Assembly (NCBI GenBank): GCA_022781445.1
Contig: JALETQ010000015.1
Location: forward strand, 1 to 64,000
Length of the DNA stretch: 64,000 nucleotides
Source: Prevotella sp.
GTDB lineage: Bacteria; Bacteroidota; Bacteroidia; Bacteroidales; Bacteroidaceae
Direction: 5' to 3'
Shown here: piece after piece, positions 54,055 to 62,930 of the stretch
How positions within the stretch are numbered: the stretch's first letter is position 1
Layout: each line of letters begins with the position of its first letter
The notes under the pieces: generated by a model
What the model saw: only the letters and a program-made list of their open reading frames with translations
What the model was told of the DNA's origin: nothing
Database searches by the model: none
Translations under genes and position numbers: made by a program

Positions 54055-55836
54055 TTACAGGTCGTCGATGGTTTCGAGGAGGTTGCGCAAAGCTTGTTCG
54101 GCCCAATGGGTAGACGACAGTATTTGCAAAGCGGGTGGAAAAATGAGATGGTAGTTGCGTCCCTTTCGGGCTTCATCGGTCCAAATGAGCGGATAGGGCT
54201 TGCCGTTCACCCCGACATAGCCGAAGAAAGAAGTCACCATACGCAGGCTGTCGGCAGGCCTTTCAAATTCTGTGGCGGGTTGCAGGCTGTCGGCAGTCAC
54301 GTTGTGGGAGAGGCAAAGGTAGCTTCCGCGCGACTCTTCAAGATAAAGCGTGAAGGCTTTTCGGACTTTTTCGGGCAGACTTGACATCGTCGCTGCATCC
54401 GAAACGACAAGATGATAAGGGTCGAACGATGAGATGCGGCCTGCCTCTTCGGCATCGGTTTCGGTCACTTCCCATTGTAGGTCGAGTGCCATCTGTTTCA
54501 GTTGTCGTGCCATGTGTGCGGTCATGTCCTGCCGCTTGGTGCCGACCATCAGGAGTTGTTTGGGTGCCGGGGTGGCTTTGCGGTTCTTCATGAGCGACAG
54601 GAAGATGGTGCGCATACCATCAAGCTGGGCATTGTCTTCGGTACATTCCCAATACATTCCGCCCAGCAAGCCACGGTCGAGGATGTACCCGCACTTGGCT
54701 GCAAGCGATGCCGGATTGTCAAAACCCCAAACGAGAGTTCCCGAAGCATCGACGAGATAAGGCACTTTGGCCGCTTCATCCCATTGCTGCACGTAGCGAC
54801 GGTCGGTGTGACGGGTCTTCACGAAGTTGTGCAACACCGGGTTTGAGTGGTTGCCCCGACCGTAGAGTGCCATGCCGAGGGTGAGCCGATGGGGCGGGAC
54901 TCCGTTGCGGATGTGGGCTTCGACGGCCTCGGCGACGGTAATTCTGCCCGAGAGGGGCGACCGGAACAGGGTGGTGTGATGATAAGGCGGATTCGCCACA
55001 TCGTAAGCCATGATGTTCACAAAGTCGAGGTAGGGCATACATGCCGGAAAGTCGATGTATAATCCGTCGGCGATGGTGGCGATGGTGAGGAGCTTGCCGC
55101 GTCCCAGTGCCTTGCGCAGGTCGCGCATGAGGAGGGTGAAGTGGCGCGTGTCGTCTGGCGACGAGCTGATGCCTGCCTCACTGCTTGTGGGATATTCCCA
55201 GTCGATGTCGATGCCGTCGAGTCCGAAACGGTCGACGATGCGCCGGCAATCGCGGGCAAAAGACCGTCGGGTGCGGGCGGAAGCCGCCATCTCCGAGAAG
55301 TTTCCGCCCGTCCATCCACCGATGGAGAGCAACACCTTCAAGCCGGGATTGACCTGCTTGAGTGCCACCACTTTGCGAAGGAAAGGCTCGTTTTGGACGG
55401 TTACGCCGGCAAAATCGGCTCTCACCTGTCCGAAGGCATAGTTGATGTGGGTCATCAACGACGGATCGGGAAGACGCTCGTTGGTCCACGAACAGACATA
55501 GGCTACGACGATGGGGGTGGCCGGCGAGGCCATAGGCGAGGCCACATTGACCGACATCTGTCGGGCGGAACCGATGTTCAATGCCATCGACGACACGGCA
55601 ACGAGTAGCAAGCGGCCGGCAAGCCGTGACGACAGGACGTGATAAACAAAAGGAAGTCGGAACTGTCGTCCCGACTTCGATATGAATCGGTTGTGAAGAA
55701 CCGAACCTGTTCCGCTCGTTCGTCTGACAGAAGTACTGTCGGTTTGCTGCAGACGCTGCGATCCGTGACGAAGCAAAGCGGTCGGCCAAATGGCGACAAA
55801 CGGCCGGAACAGGTTCGGAAATGTCATGACTTTCAT
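54055..55836 (-). CDS. GH18 family glycoside hydrolase (chitinase-like)
   Basis: Up to 593 residues. The GH18 core is clear: VVAYVCSW, KVLLSIGGWTGG, the catalytic DGIDIDWEYP and MAYDVANP. A C-terminal domain of about 170 residues (from KQLLMVGTKRQD) is not recognised. The start is uncertain. The ATG at 55836 gives about 80 residues before a hydrophobic stretch, and that DNA is a MITE-like repeat (copy 10). The first ATG past the repeat, at 55587, gives 510 residues and cuts into a likely signal peptide (LAGRLLLVAVSSMALNIGSA). Chitin or endo-N-acetylglucosaminidase activity is possible. Confidence 0.8.
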   Translation of the reverse strand: MKVMTFPNLFRPFVAIWPTALLRHGSQRLQQTDSTSVRRTSGTGSVLHNRFISKSGRQFRLPFVYHVLSSRLAGRLLLVAVSSMALNIGSARQMSVNVASPMASPATPIVVAYVCSWTNERLPDPSLMTHINYAFGQVRADFAGVTVQNEPFLRKVVALKQVNPGLKVLLSIGGWTGGNFSEMAASARTRRSFARDCRRIVDRFGLDGIDIDWEYPTSSEAGISSSPDDTRHFTLLMRDLRKALGRGKLLTIATIADGLYIDFPACMPYLDFVNIMAYDVANPPYHHTTLFRSPLSGRITVAEAVEAHIRNGVPPHRLTLGMALYGRGNHSNPVLHNFVKTRHTDRRYVQQWDEAAKVPYLVDASGTLVWGFDNPASLAAKCGYILDRGLLGGMYWECTEDNAQLDGMRTIFLSLMKNRKATPAPKQLLMVGTKRQDMTAHMARQLKQMALDLQWEVTETDAEEAGRISSFDPYHLVVSDAATMSSLPEKVRKAFTLYLEESRGSYLCLSHNVTADSLQPATEFERPADSLRMVTSFFGYVGVNGKPYPLIWTDEARKGRNYHLIFPPALQILSSTHWAEQALRNLLETIDDL

Positions 55837-55845
55837 GATATATGG
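55679..55845. repeat. MITE-like inverted-repeat element, copy 10, with perfect inner repeats
   Basis: CCGAACCTGTTCCG (55701-55714) and CGGAACAGGTTCGG (55805-55818) are perfect inverted repeats. The interior has GTCGGTTTGCTGCAGACG, a variant of the core in copies 4 and 9. The outer ends (AATCGGTTGTGAAGA; TCATGACTTTCATGA) are weak family matches. It overlaps the 5' part of the GH18 frame. Confidence 0.5.
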
Positions 55846-55903
55846 AACTTGACGTTGTGATGGCCGATGGAGGATGATGGGGTGCAAGCATCGGCCTGGT
55901 GGC

Positions 55904-57685
55904 TCATTGACCGATGGTTTTGACTACCTTTCCTTGCGAATCGCGAACGAATAGCAATCCGCGGTGGCTTTTCTTTTCACTTGCCGAGAGGCGTCTTCCG
56001 GTCACGTCATACCATTCGATAGCCGATTTGCCTGCCACGGCAGGGCTCTCAATGCCGTTGGCCTGTGTGAGATTGGTGAACACAAACGAAATGACACCGT
56101 CGGCTTGGCGGGTGATTTCGCTCACTTCCTTGTGCAAAAGATAGTCGCCGTCGGTATTGGCGTTGTTGAGAACGGCCTTGGGTCGCGAGGTATCTCCGAA
56201 GACGGTGTTGGTTGTACTTGGGAAAGTGACGGGCGATCCGTAGCGGTATCCGTTGGATCTTACCAACGACATACGTTCCATGTTGCCGTCGACCGTACTG
56301 GCATTGACCTCGTTTCGGGTCCATGCTCCCTCGTCATAGTCGACGTGATATATCAGAAGTCCGCTTTCGGGGAGGTAGGCATCCCAGCCCTCTTTGTAGC
56401 GGCTTTCGAGGATGTAGTACTCGTCGGGATGTCCGTCGTTGGCCATCTTGCAGGCATCGGGTGCCTTGGTGAGGGGTCGGAGCTGCTCGACGACTTCGTT
56501 TTCGTTGAGTTCCTTGAAGTCGAGCCAGCCGGCATAGTTGCGTTCGTAGGCGGTATAGCCTGCCGGAACCCAGCCTATGCCCATCGGCCCGTTGTAGCTT
56601 CCGCTGTTCATCAGGTCCCAGCTTCCCATGCCGGGATTGATGCCCAGACCGGTATCGTAGACATCGGGCAAGCCCAGACAGTGTGAAAATTCATGGCAGA
56701 TAACCCCGATGCCCATGTGTGTGCCATTGTTATACAATTCGTTGCTGCATGCGTAGATGTTGATACTGATATTGTCGTGTACCGGAAGGGCATCGATGAG
56801 ATTCATGCCCACGGCATCTTTGAGTGCCCACATGTGGGGCCAGATGGTCGAAGAGCCACCGCCGGTGGCCTGGCCGAAGCCGGCGTAAAGCAGATAAACG
56901 ACATCTGCCTCACCGTTTTTGTCCCAGTCGTAGTCTTGGAAGTTTACGATGGGATCGACCTTGGCGCACATTTCTTTCACCAAGTCCACGACTTTGAGGT
57001 CGTTTCCTTCCTCGCCGTTCAGGTCTCTGCCATAATAAGAATAGTCGTTGTCGGCAGTGATGGGACCCACTACGTCGAAAGTGAGATCAAACTGTCCGTA
57101 ACTCTGTGCGCGGAAGTAGTCGCGCACACTGCCGGCAGCCCACTCGGAGGTATAGTTTTCGGTATTGGCAAGCGTCGAATAGTAGTTGTTGATGGTCATG
57201 CTGTCGTCCCTGTTTTCGATCGGGTCGAAGCGTTTGTCGGTGAAGTTGACGAGGATGATCAGTCCTTTCTTCGCTCCCTGATAGGTGGCATGATTCCTTT
57301 CGCCCACCTTTTGGGGGCCTTTGCGAACACCCTTGAACTCCGCACCCTTGGCTTTGGCTGCGGTGGCATATCCTTTTTGGCGGGCTGCCGCTTCGCTGAC
57401 GGGTTTGTCGGAAGCCGGAACACCGGTTGAAATGAGACGTCGTTGTTCGATTTTGGCATAGTAGTACACGCCGTCGCGTTCGACCAACGCCACATCATCA
57501 CGGGTCACATAGTAGTGAAAATTCTCGTCACCGACGAGCATCACTTCCAGTTTTGTGCCGTCGGGTTGGGTTACTGTGCGCCATTCGCGCTTGGCAGGGA
57601 TGGCCATCATCGCCGAAACGACGAAACTCAAAATGGCCATCAAGGCTGTTCTTCTCATGAAAATCATTGGTTTGTTGCTTGTCAT
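55904..57685 (-). CDS. M6 family zinc metalloprotease
   Basis: About 593 residues from MTSNKPMIFMRR; starts at 57667 or 57658 are also possible. The signal peptide is in RRTALMAILSFVVSAMMAIPA. The zinc motif HEFSHCLGLPD and the Met-turn GSWDLMNSG are intact, as in immune-inhibitor-A-type M6 peptidases. The C-terminus, EWYDVTGRRLSASEKKSHRG and ending GKVVKTIGQ, resembles a sorting-like tail, so type IX export is possible. An ATG at 57853 just after a -7 box is rejected because it would bury the signal peptide. Confidence 0.88.
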   Translation of the reverse strand: MTSNKPMIFMRRTALMAILSFVVSAMMAIPAKREWRTVTQPDGTKLEVMLVGDENFHYYVTRDDVALVERDGVYYYAKIEQRRLISTGVPASDKPVSEAAARQKGYATAAKAKGAEFKGVRKGPQKVGERNHATYQGAKKGLIILVNFTDKRFDPIENRDDSMTINNYYSTLANTENYTSEWAAGSVRDYFRAQSYGQFDLTFDVVGPITADNDYSYYGRDLNGEEGNDLKVVDLVKEMCAKVDPIVNFQDYDWDKNGEADVVYLLYAGFGQATGGGSSTIWPHMWALKDAVGMNLIDALPVHDNISINIYACSNELYNNGTHMGIGVICHEFSHCLGLPDVYDTGLGINPGMGSWDLMNSGSYNGPMGIGWVPAGYTAYERNYAGWLDFKELNENEVVEQLRPLTKAPDACKMANDGHPDEYYILESRYKEGWDAYLPESGLLIYHVDYDEGAWTRNEVNASTVDGNMERMSLVRSNGYRYGSPVTFPSTTNTVFGDTSRPKAVLNNANTDGDYLLHKEVSEITRQADGVISFVFTNLTQANGIESPAVAGKSAIEWYDVTGRRLSASEKKSHRGLLFVRDSQGKVVKTIGQ

Positions 57686-57858
57686 CGTGGATAAAATGCT
57701 TGGAATTTGTGAACGAAATGCAGGTGACGGTGAACGGAACACGGGTTGGGGGCGAACCGCAAGCCGTGTCTGTCGTGAACGAGACGCCTGTGAAATGTGC
57801 TTGACAGACAAGCCGTTTGGGCAGGGACGGCAAGCAGTTGCACAAGGGTTCATCCCTG

Positions 57859-57866
57859 CAAAGATA
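57859..57866 (-). promoter_or_regulatory. -7 box of the M6 protease gene
   Basis: TATCTTTG on the minus strand. The leader to 57685 is about 170 bases. An ATG five bases after the box (57853) is in frame but gives an unlikely N-terminus. Confidence 0.5.
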
Positions 57867-57929
57867 ATTTATTCGCAGCAAACGTGGCAATAAAATTCGG
57901 CTTTTCCGCGTTAAAAGATTTTATTTTGC

Positions 57930-58955
57930 TTACGCCTCACCCGTCGAATCATCACGTTGCAGGCGGTGAAGCAGTTCGCGACAGCGTTCGATGACGGCGA
58001 TAAGTTCGTCGGCCTTCTCGGCTCTGAGCATCTCGATACGTGTCGGCCGGAAGTCGGGAATGCCTTTGAAAAGGGGTGTGGCGGCAAGATGTCGACGGGT
58101 GTGGAGGATGCCTCGCCGTTCGTCGGTGCGCTCGATGTTGATGCGGAGTTGCTCCTTGAGGATGTCGATTTTGTCGTCGAGGTTCAGCGGAGCCGGCGAA
58201 AGGGTATCTGAAGGACACGCACCGGTTTGCCGACGGATGTAGTCGGCCATCTCCTTGAATACCCACGGACGGCCGAAAGTGGCACGGCCCACCATCACGG
58301 CATCGACTTTCGAGGTTTGAAAGGCCTCGTATGCTTCCTCGGGGGTTGTGATGTCACCGTTGCCGATGATGGGAATGTGGATGCGCGGATTGGCCTTCAC
58401 GCGGGCAATGGGTGTCCAGTCGGCCTTGCCGGTGTACATTTGGGCGCGTGTTCGTCCGTGTATGGTGAGGGCTTGGATGCCGCAATCCTGCAACATCTCT
58501 GCCAGTTCATCAATGATGATGCTTTCCTGATCCCATCCGAGTCGCGTTTTGACGGTCACAGGGGTGTGGTCTACCGCCTTGACCACGCGCCGGGTGATGT
58601 CGAGCATCAACGGAATGTTGCGCAACATACCTGCCCCGGCACCCTTGCCGGCAACCTTCTTGACCGGACAACCGAAGTTGATGTCGATGACATCGGGACG
58701 TGATTCCTCTACGATGCGGGCGGCTTCGACCATCGCCTCGGGGTCTTTGCCGTATATCTGTATACCTACGGGTCGCTCATCGTCACTGATGGTGAGCTTG
58801 TCCATGGTCGACTTGACCGAGCGTACCAAGGCTTCTGCCGACACGAACTCGGTGTAGACCATGGCTGCACCGAAGCGTTTGCAAAGCAGTCGGAAGCCGA
58901 TGTCGGTCACATCTTCCATCGGAGCGAGGTAAAGAGGGTATGAAGGATTTGCCAT
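57930..58955 (-). CDS. dusB: tRNA-dihydrouridine synthase DusB
   Basis: FMN-dependent reductase of uridines in the tRNA D-loop. 341 residues. The TIM barrel starts LAPMEDVTDIGFR, the catalytic Cys is in NFGCPVKKV, and the FMN phosphate site is seen in IIGNGDITTPEEA and VMVGRATFGRPW. It lies 164 bases after dprA on the same strand. Its stop is about 60 bases before the M6 promoter, with no clear terminator. Confidence 0.96.
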   Translation of the reverse strand: MANPSYPLYLAPMEDVTDIGFRLLCKRFGAAMVYTEFVSAEALVRSVKSTMDKLTISDDERPVGIQIYGKDPEAMVEAARIVEESRPDVIDINFGCPVKKVAGKGAGAGMLRNIPLMLDITRRVVKAVDHTPVTVKTRLGWDQESIIIDELAEMLQDCGIQALTIHGRTRAQMYTGKADWTPIARVKANPRIHIPIIGNGDITTPEEAYEAFQTSKVDAVMVGRATFGRPWVFKEMADYIRRQTGACPSDTLSPAPLNLDDKIDILKEQLRINIERTDERRGILHTRRHLAATPLFKGIPDFRPTRIEMLRAEKADELIAVIERCRELLHRLQRDDSTGEA

Positions 58956-59119
58956 GGGAATATGAATGAATGTTTGGATGATGGTGAAAAGTGTGAATCA
59001 AGAGGCTCCGTTGGTTGAAAAATCTGCCTCTGGGAGATCGATACAGTGGTCGCCATGCGTGTGGTTTCATTCTCCGCCGGGCGACATGACGGTTGGGACA
59101 AGGTTGTACGGGGGCACCG

Positions 59120-60253
59120 TCAAAGGGGATAAAGATGGCAGGTTCCTCCTGCCATCGTGCGCAACACGCCTTTCATTTCGAGTTCGAAAAGGATTGCCGA
59201 CATCCTTCCGGCCGGTATTCCGCTGCGGACGACGAGAACGTTGATTTGCAAATCGTTGGTCTTGCCGAGGATATCGACCACCCGCTGTTCGTCTTCGGAG
59301 AGATGGGGAAACAGGTGTCGCTCGATGCCCGACTGCTGTGCATCGAGCAATTGCCGGTCGTTTTCCCAGCCCATTGCCTGCACAAAGTCATCGGCCGAGG
59401 TGATCATGGCTGCCACTTGGTCGCGAATGAGGTGGTTGCAGCCCTGCGAATGGAGGTCGGTGGTGCGTCCGGGGAAGGCGAAAACCTCCCGATTGTAACC
59501 TCTGGCAATACGTGCCGTAATCAGGCTTCCGCCCTTTTCTGCCGACTCAATCACGATGCAGGCATCTGCCAAACCTGCCACAATGCGGTTTCGTTTGACG
59601 AAGTTGAACTTCTCGGCACGGGTGTGCAGTCGGTATTCGGTGAGCAATCCGCCCTGCAAAACCATCTTGTTGGCGGTGTCGCGGTGGGACGACGGATAGA
59701 GATCATCATGTCCGTGCGCCAGCACTCCGATGGTTTCCATGCCCTGTTCGAGGGCATGACGATGGGCACAGATGTCGACACCGTAGGCCAATCCGCTGAC
59801 GACCACGATGTCGGGGCAGTGGGTTTTGAGTCCCGACAGCAGATTTCTGACCAGGTCTTGTCCGTAGGTCGTGACATGACGGGTGCCCACTACGGCGACG
59901 ATGCGGCGGTTGTTGAGGTCGGCAGTGCCGCGATGATAGAGTACCATCGGCGCATCGGCACACTCATGGAGACGCTTGGGATAGCATTCATCGGTCGGAA
60001 TGAGAGGTGTGATGCCCCTTTTCAGAACTTCGTTCAGCTCGTCTTCGGCACTTCTGAGAAAGGCTTGGCTCGACTTCAGTTGTTCTTGCAGCTTGGCAGA
60101 CAGCATGACGGGGTGTTCGACTTCTTTTCCTTCGGCCAGTCGGAGTATGTCGGATGCCGATCCGACGGTGCGATAGAGCCGCATCATCTCGGCAGGCATG
60201 AACCGTCCCGATTGTGCCAATACCATGCAGGCAAGGGTTTCGTTCGTATTCAT
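59120..60253 (-). CDS. dprA: DNA processing protein DprA
   Basis: Loads RecA on incoming single-stranded DNA during transformation. 377 residues. The Rossmann-like core shows IVAVVGTRHVTTYG, VVSGLAYGVDICAHRHAL and NRIVAGLADACIVIESAEKGGSLITA. The C-terminal winged-helix (DprA-WH) region is present at about 305-377. The gene follows the thioesterase gene by 69 bases. No other competence gene is in the window. Confidence 0.96.
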   Translation of the reverse strand: MNTNETLACMVLAQSGRFMPAEMMRLYRTVGSASDILRLAEGKEVEHPVMLSAKLQEQLKSSQAFLRSAEDELNEVLKRGITPLIPTDECYPKRLHECADAPMVLYHRGTADLNNRRIVAVVGTRHVTTYGQDLVRNLLSGLKTHCPDIVVVSGLAYGVDICAHRHALEQGMETIGVLAHGHDDLYPSSHRDTANKMVLQGGLLTEYRLHTRAEKFNFVKRNRIVAGLADACIVIESAEKGGSLITARIARGYNREVFAFPGRTTDLHSQGCNHLIRDQVAAMITSADDFVQAMGWENDRQLLDAQQSGIERHLFPHLSEDEQRVVDILGKTNDLQINVLVVRSGIPAGRMSAILFELEMKGVLRTMAGGTCHLYPL

Positions 60254-60322
60254 CGACAGGGTTTGTTGCTGTTTATGGGATTCGGTGGGATGGCCGGGAG
60301 GGCTGTTTTCGTGTGTCGCCGG

Positions 60323-60733
60323 TCAGGATTGTTCGAAGAAGGGTGCGAAAGCGCGGTTGTAATCTTCGCTGTCCGACAGTCTGCCGTTGACCAGACACAC
60401 CAGTTCGGCGGTACAACTGAAGCACAATTTTTCATCGGATGCCCTGTAAAGATCTTGGTCGAAGACATAGCGGATGCCCTCTTTACGGAGCGACAGGCGC
60501 GAGATGAACTCGTCGTCGCAGCGCAAGGGCACTTTGTATTTCAGACTCATGCGGGCCACCACGGCATCAACGCCTTTCTCGTGCAGGTCGGCGAAGCTCA
60601 CGCCAAGGCTGATCAGAAAGCGGTGACGGGTATGTTCGGTGTAATGAAGGTAGTTGGCATTATTGACAATGCCTTGGATGTCGCATTCGTAGTCGCGCAC
60701 TTCCATACGGGTTTCGTAGATGTACTTTTTCAT
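60323..60733 (-). CDS. Acyl-CoA thioesterase, 4HBT hotdog family
   Basis: 136 residues of the YbgC/FadM type. The active-site segment VRDYECDIQGIVNNANYLHYTEH contains the family Asp and the N-N-A-N-Y-L pattern. These enzymes hydrolyse acyl-CoA or acyl-ACP; the chain-length preference is unknown. It lies between the DUF2851 gene and dprA, an arrangement common in Bacteroidales. Confidence 0.88.
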   Translation of the reverse strand: MKKYIYETRMEVRDYECDIQGIVNNANYLHYTEHTRHRFLISLGVSFADLHEKGVDAVVARMSLKYKVPLRCDDEFISRLSLRKEGIRYVFDQDLYRASDEKLCFSCTAELVCLVNGRLSDSEDYNRAFAPFFEQS

Positions 60734-60838
60734 ATTTCTTGATGTTCAAAGAGTTGAATGGATGAGAACACTCCGCATGCCGTGCCTGACGGACTCTCTT
60801 CCATACCACCGGAGAACCGGGTGATCGTTCCCGGATGG

Positions 60839-62152
60839 CTATCCGTCGGTATGGTTGAAGCGGGCGGAGAGATACACATAGCCGATGCGGCAGCGCAGAC
60901 ATTCGCTTCGGTCGCAGTAGTTTTGCCTGAGTTGCAGCAATGCCTGAGACTCTCCGGCATGGGCGGCCGTCAGCCCGCAGTCCTTCCACAGCTTCGTCAC
61001 CCTGTTCTGTTCGGGCCTGAGTTGTTCAAGCCATTCGCCGGCCCGGCGGCACAAGGCCTCCTTGGAGGTGTGGCGTCCGTAGGCGAAGAGCGTCGGGATG
61101 GCGGTGTTGATGAGCAGCAACCGCAGCGAAGCGTCGGTGATTCCCTGTGTGCTTCGCGCCGACGGTGTGCCGAAGAGGTAATGGTTCTGCCAATAGTCCG
61201 ACAGTTCTGCCCGATACATCTCGGCGGCTTCGGCAGGCGATTGGCATTCCGTCAGGCGGCTCAGCCCTGCTTTTCCGCTGTGATAGAGTGCGGCCAGCCT
61301 TGCCATCCGTATGTGCGGAAAGTTGTGCGGCCGCATCCGCAGGTATTTCCAAGGGCAGTTTTCGACCTCGGTGAGCGAGAACTTGTGGGCGAGGAAGGCA
61401 TATTCGTTGTGCAACAGTTGGAAATAGGGATCGGCAAGGGCTGCCTTGCGGTGCTTGTCGGTCATCTTGTCGGGATTGAGAAGGCCTGCCTGCCCGAGGA
61501 AGAGGGCTTCGACCTGCAGGAGGTTGTCGCGGTGTTTGGCGGCGGCGGCCAGCGACAGATGATGTGCCCATGCTTCAAACGAGGCTCCGTTGGTGCCGAA
61601 TCCGTGGTTGCGTGCCAAGGTGATGAAGCAGGCTTTTTCCCAATCGCCGTTGTGGCGTTCGGCCCTTCGGACGATGTCGGCCGTCTTTTGTTCGAGCCGT
61701 TCGGTCTGCAATGCGGCCAGCCAGCCCGTAACCATGAGCTGATTGAGGTGTGGAACGACCTTGTAACAGGGCGGATAGTGATCGGTGGAGCGCAGCTCGT
61801 CGTAGTTGGCAGCCACCTCGGCAGGCACATCCATCTGCAAATGAGGGATGGGTTGCCCGTCGGAGCGTGTCACTTCACGGTCGATGACCGAGCAGACGTG
61901 CAGCACGACGTTGTCGTAGGCCGTATCCTGGTGATGGCCGTGGGCATACCAGTCACCGGCTTTGTCGTGAATTTCGACATTGCCTACCCACAATGTACCG
62001 TCGATTCTGACTTTGGCGTTGAAGAAATCGGGACCGGCATGGGTGTTGTGGATGCCGGGATGCACCACTTCAACCGCCTTTCCGTCGGTGGTGGTCAGCT
62101 CGTGCAGCGGCAATAGTTTATGTTTCCAGCAGTAATGCAGCAGTTGCTCCAT
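60839..62152 (-). CDS. DUF2851 family protein
   Basis: 437 residues, soluble. Recognisable parts are VVHPGIHNTHAGPDFFNAKVRI near the N-terminus, GNVEIHDKAGDWYAHGHHQD, and a Cys-rich C-terminus (YCDRSECLRCRIG). The family is widespread in Bacteroidetes and unassigned. The start MEQLLHYCW at 62152 is chosen because the -7 box at 62177-62184 lies inside the longer frame from 62209. Confidence 0.88.
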   Translation of the reverse strand: MEQLLHYCWKHKLLPLHELTTTDGKAVEVVHPGIHNTHAGPDFFNAKVRIDGTLWVGNVEIHDKAGDWYAHGHHQDTAYDNVVLHVCSVIDREVTRSDGQPIPHLQMDVPAEVAANYDELRSTDHYPPCYKVVPHLNQLMVTGWLAALQTERLEQKTADIVRRAERHNGDWEKACFITLARNHGFGTNGASFEAWAHHLSLAAAAKHRDNLLQVEALFLGQAGLLNPDKMTDKHRKAALADPYFQLLHNEYAFLAHKFSLTEVENCPWKYLRMRPHNFPHIRMARLAALYHSGKAGLSRLTECQSPAEAAEMYRAELSDYWQNHYLFGTPSARSTQGITDASLRLLLINTAIPTLFAYGRHTSKEALCRRAGEWLEQLRPEQNRVTKLWKDCGLTAAHAGESQALLQLRQNYCDRSECLRCRIGYVYLSARFNHTDG

Positions 62153-62176
62153 CGTGTTTCCGGGGTTGATGAAGCG

Positions 62177-62184
62177 CAAATTTA
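62177..62184 (-). promoter_or_regulatory. -7 box of the DUF2851-thioesterase-dprA genes
   Basis: TAAATTTG on the minus strand, 24 bases before the ATG at 62152. The -33 element is weak. Confidence 0.5.
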
Positions 62185-62352
62185 CGAATTTTCTTCGGGT
62201 TTTGTTCATTTTTGTCCCACATTTTCCCTATCTGCCCCTCCCGAACGACTTCATCATTGATCGGTCATTCCGCCACTTGGTTCGTCATTTCATGTCGTTC
62301 GTGCCGCTTTCCGGTCGTTTTCGTCAATCTGTCGGCAGACACTCGTCAGGTA

Positions 62353-62437
62353 AAACTTCCCCTTCTGTCCGGTAAAAGCTGCCCTTTGACCCGGTGAAAG
62401 CTGCCCTTTTACGCTGCAAAAGGGCAGCTTTAATAAG
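62353..62437. repeat. 22-base phased array 6 (four units)
   Basis: Units start at 62353, 62375, 62397 and 62419. Cores are AAACTTCCCCTTCTG, AAAGCTGCCCTTTGA, AAAGCTGCCCTTTTA and AAAGGGCAGCTTTAA. Units 3 and 4 face each other and form a perfect 14-base stem (62397-62410 with 62418-62431). Confidence 0.8.
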
Positions 62438-62447
62438 TTCAACGGTT

Positions 62448-62582
62448 ATGAAAGATAAAAGGTATTGTCTTCCAATGATTTACGATATGATTTCAATAGT
62501 GGCGCGGTGTGATGCCGCGACCGATGAAAACGACGCTTGTCGGCATGAAACATCGGGGTGTGGTTACGCCGAAGCGGCATGA
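62448..62582 (+). CDS. Possible 44-residue cysteine-containing peptide
   Basis: ATG 62448 opens a frame of 45 codons, starting MKDKRYCLPMIYDMISIV, with four cysteines in 44 residues. The basic start, aromatic residue and proline recall the peptide at 16669. No promoter is seen, and the start lies only 11 bases after array 6, so it may well be chance. Confidence 0.25.
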   Translation: MKDKRYCLPMIYDMISIVARCDAATDENDACRHETSGCGYAEAA

Positions 62583-62742
62583 CCCCGGGATGTTACCGGC
62601 ATTGTCATCAGGGCTTCTGTGGCGGACGGCTTCAGGAATGCGGAAGGATGGCAGGGTGGTTTGTCGGAAGAGGACATGAAAAAAGTGACTGCTTCATCAT
62701 TATGGATTGGGCAATCACTGTTTTAATCTTTTCATTTCCAAG

Positions 62743-62813
62743 TTGTCCAAGGCGGATTCGAACCACCACAAACAGAACCAAAACCTGTTGTGCTACCATT
62801 ACACCATTGGACA
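62743..62813 (-). tRNA. tRNA-Gln (anticodon TTG)
   Basis: 71 bases on the minus strand. The acceptor stem TGTCCAA pairs with TTGGACA, the D arm carries GGTGTAATGGTAGCAC, and the T arm holds GGTTCGAATCC. The anticodon stem ACAGG/TCTGT encloses TTTTGGT, giving TTG for glutamine codon CAA. CCA is not encoded. A -7 box lies 30 bases upstream. Confidence 0.93.
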
Positions 62814-62842
62814 ATCCTTTGATTTATTTCTAAAAAGTGCTG

Positions 62843-62850
62843 CAAAGATA
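62843..62850 (-). promoter_or_regulatory. -7 box of tRNA-Gln
   Basis: TATCTTTG on the minus strand, with TTG 20 bases upstream (62873-62871). Transcription would start about 25 bases before the mature 5' end. Confidence 0.55.
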
Positions 62851-62930
62851 CTGCATTTTGCAGAATCTGCCAAACAAATCGGCTTCTTTTTTCTCTTTCG
62901 TCTTGCAAGACGGCACTTCGGGAGCGGCAC

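Noticed and set aside
55699..55836. Treating the first 45 or so residues of the longest GH18 frame as certain coding sequence
   Set aside because: This stretch matches a dispersed intergenic repeat; the frame may be open by chance.
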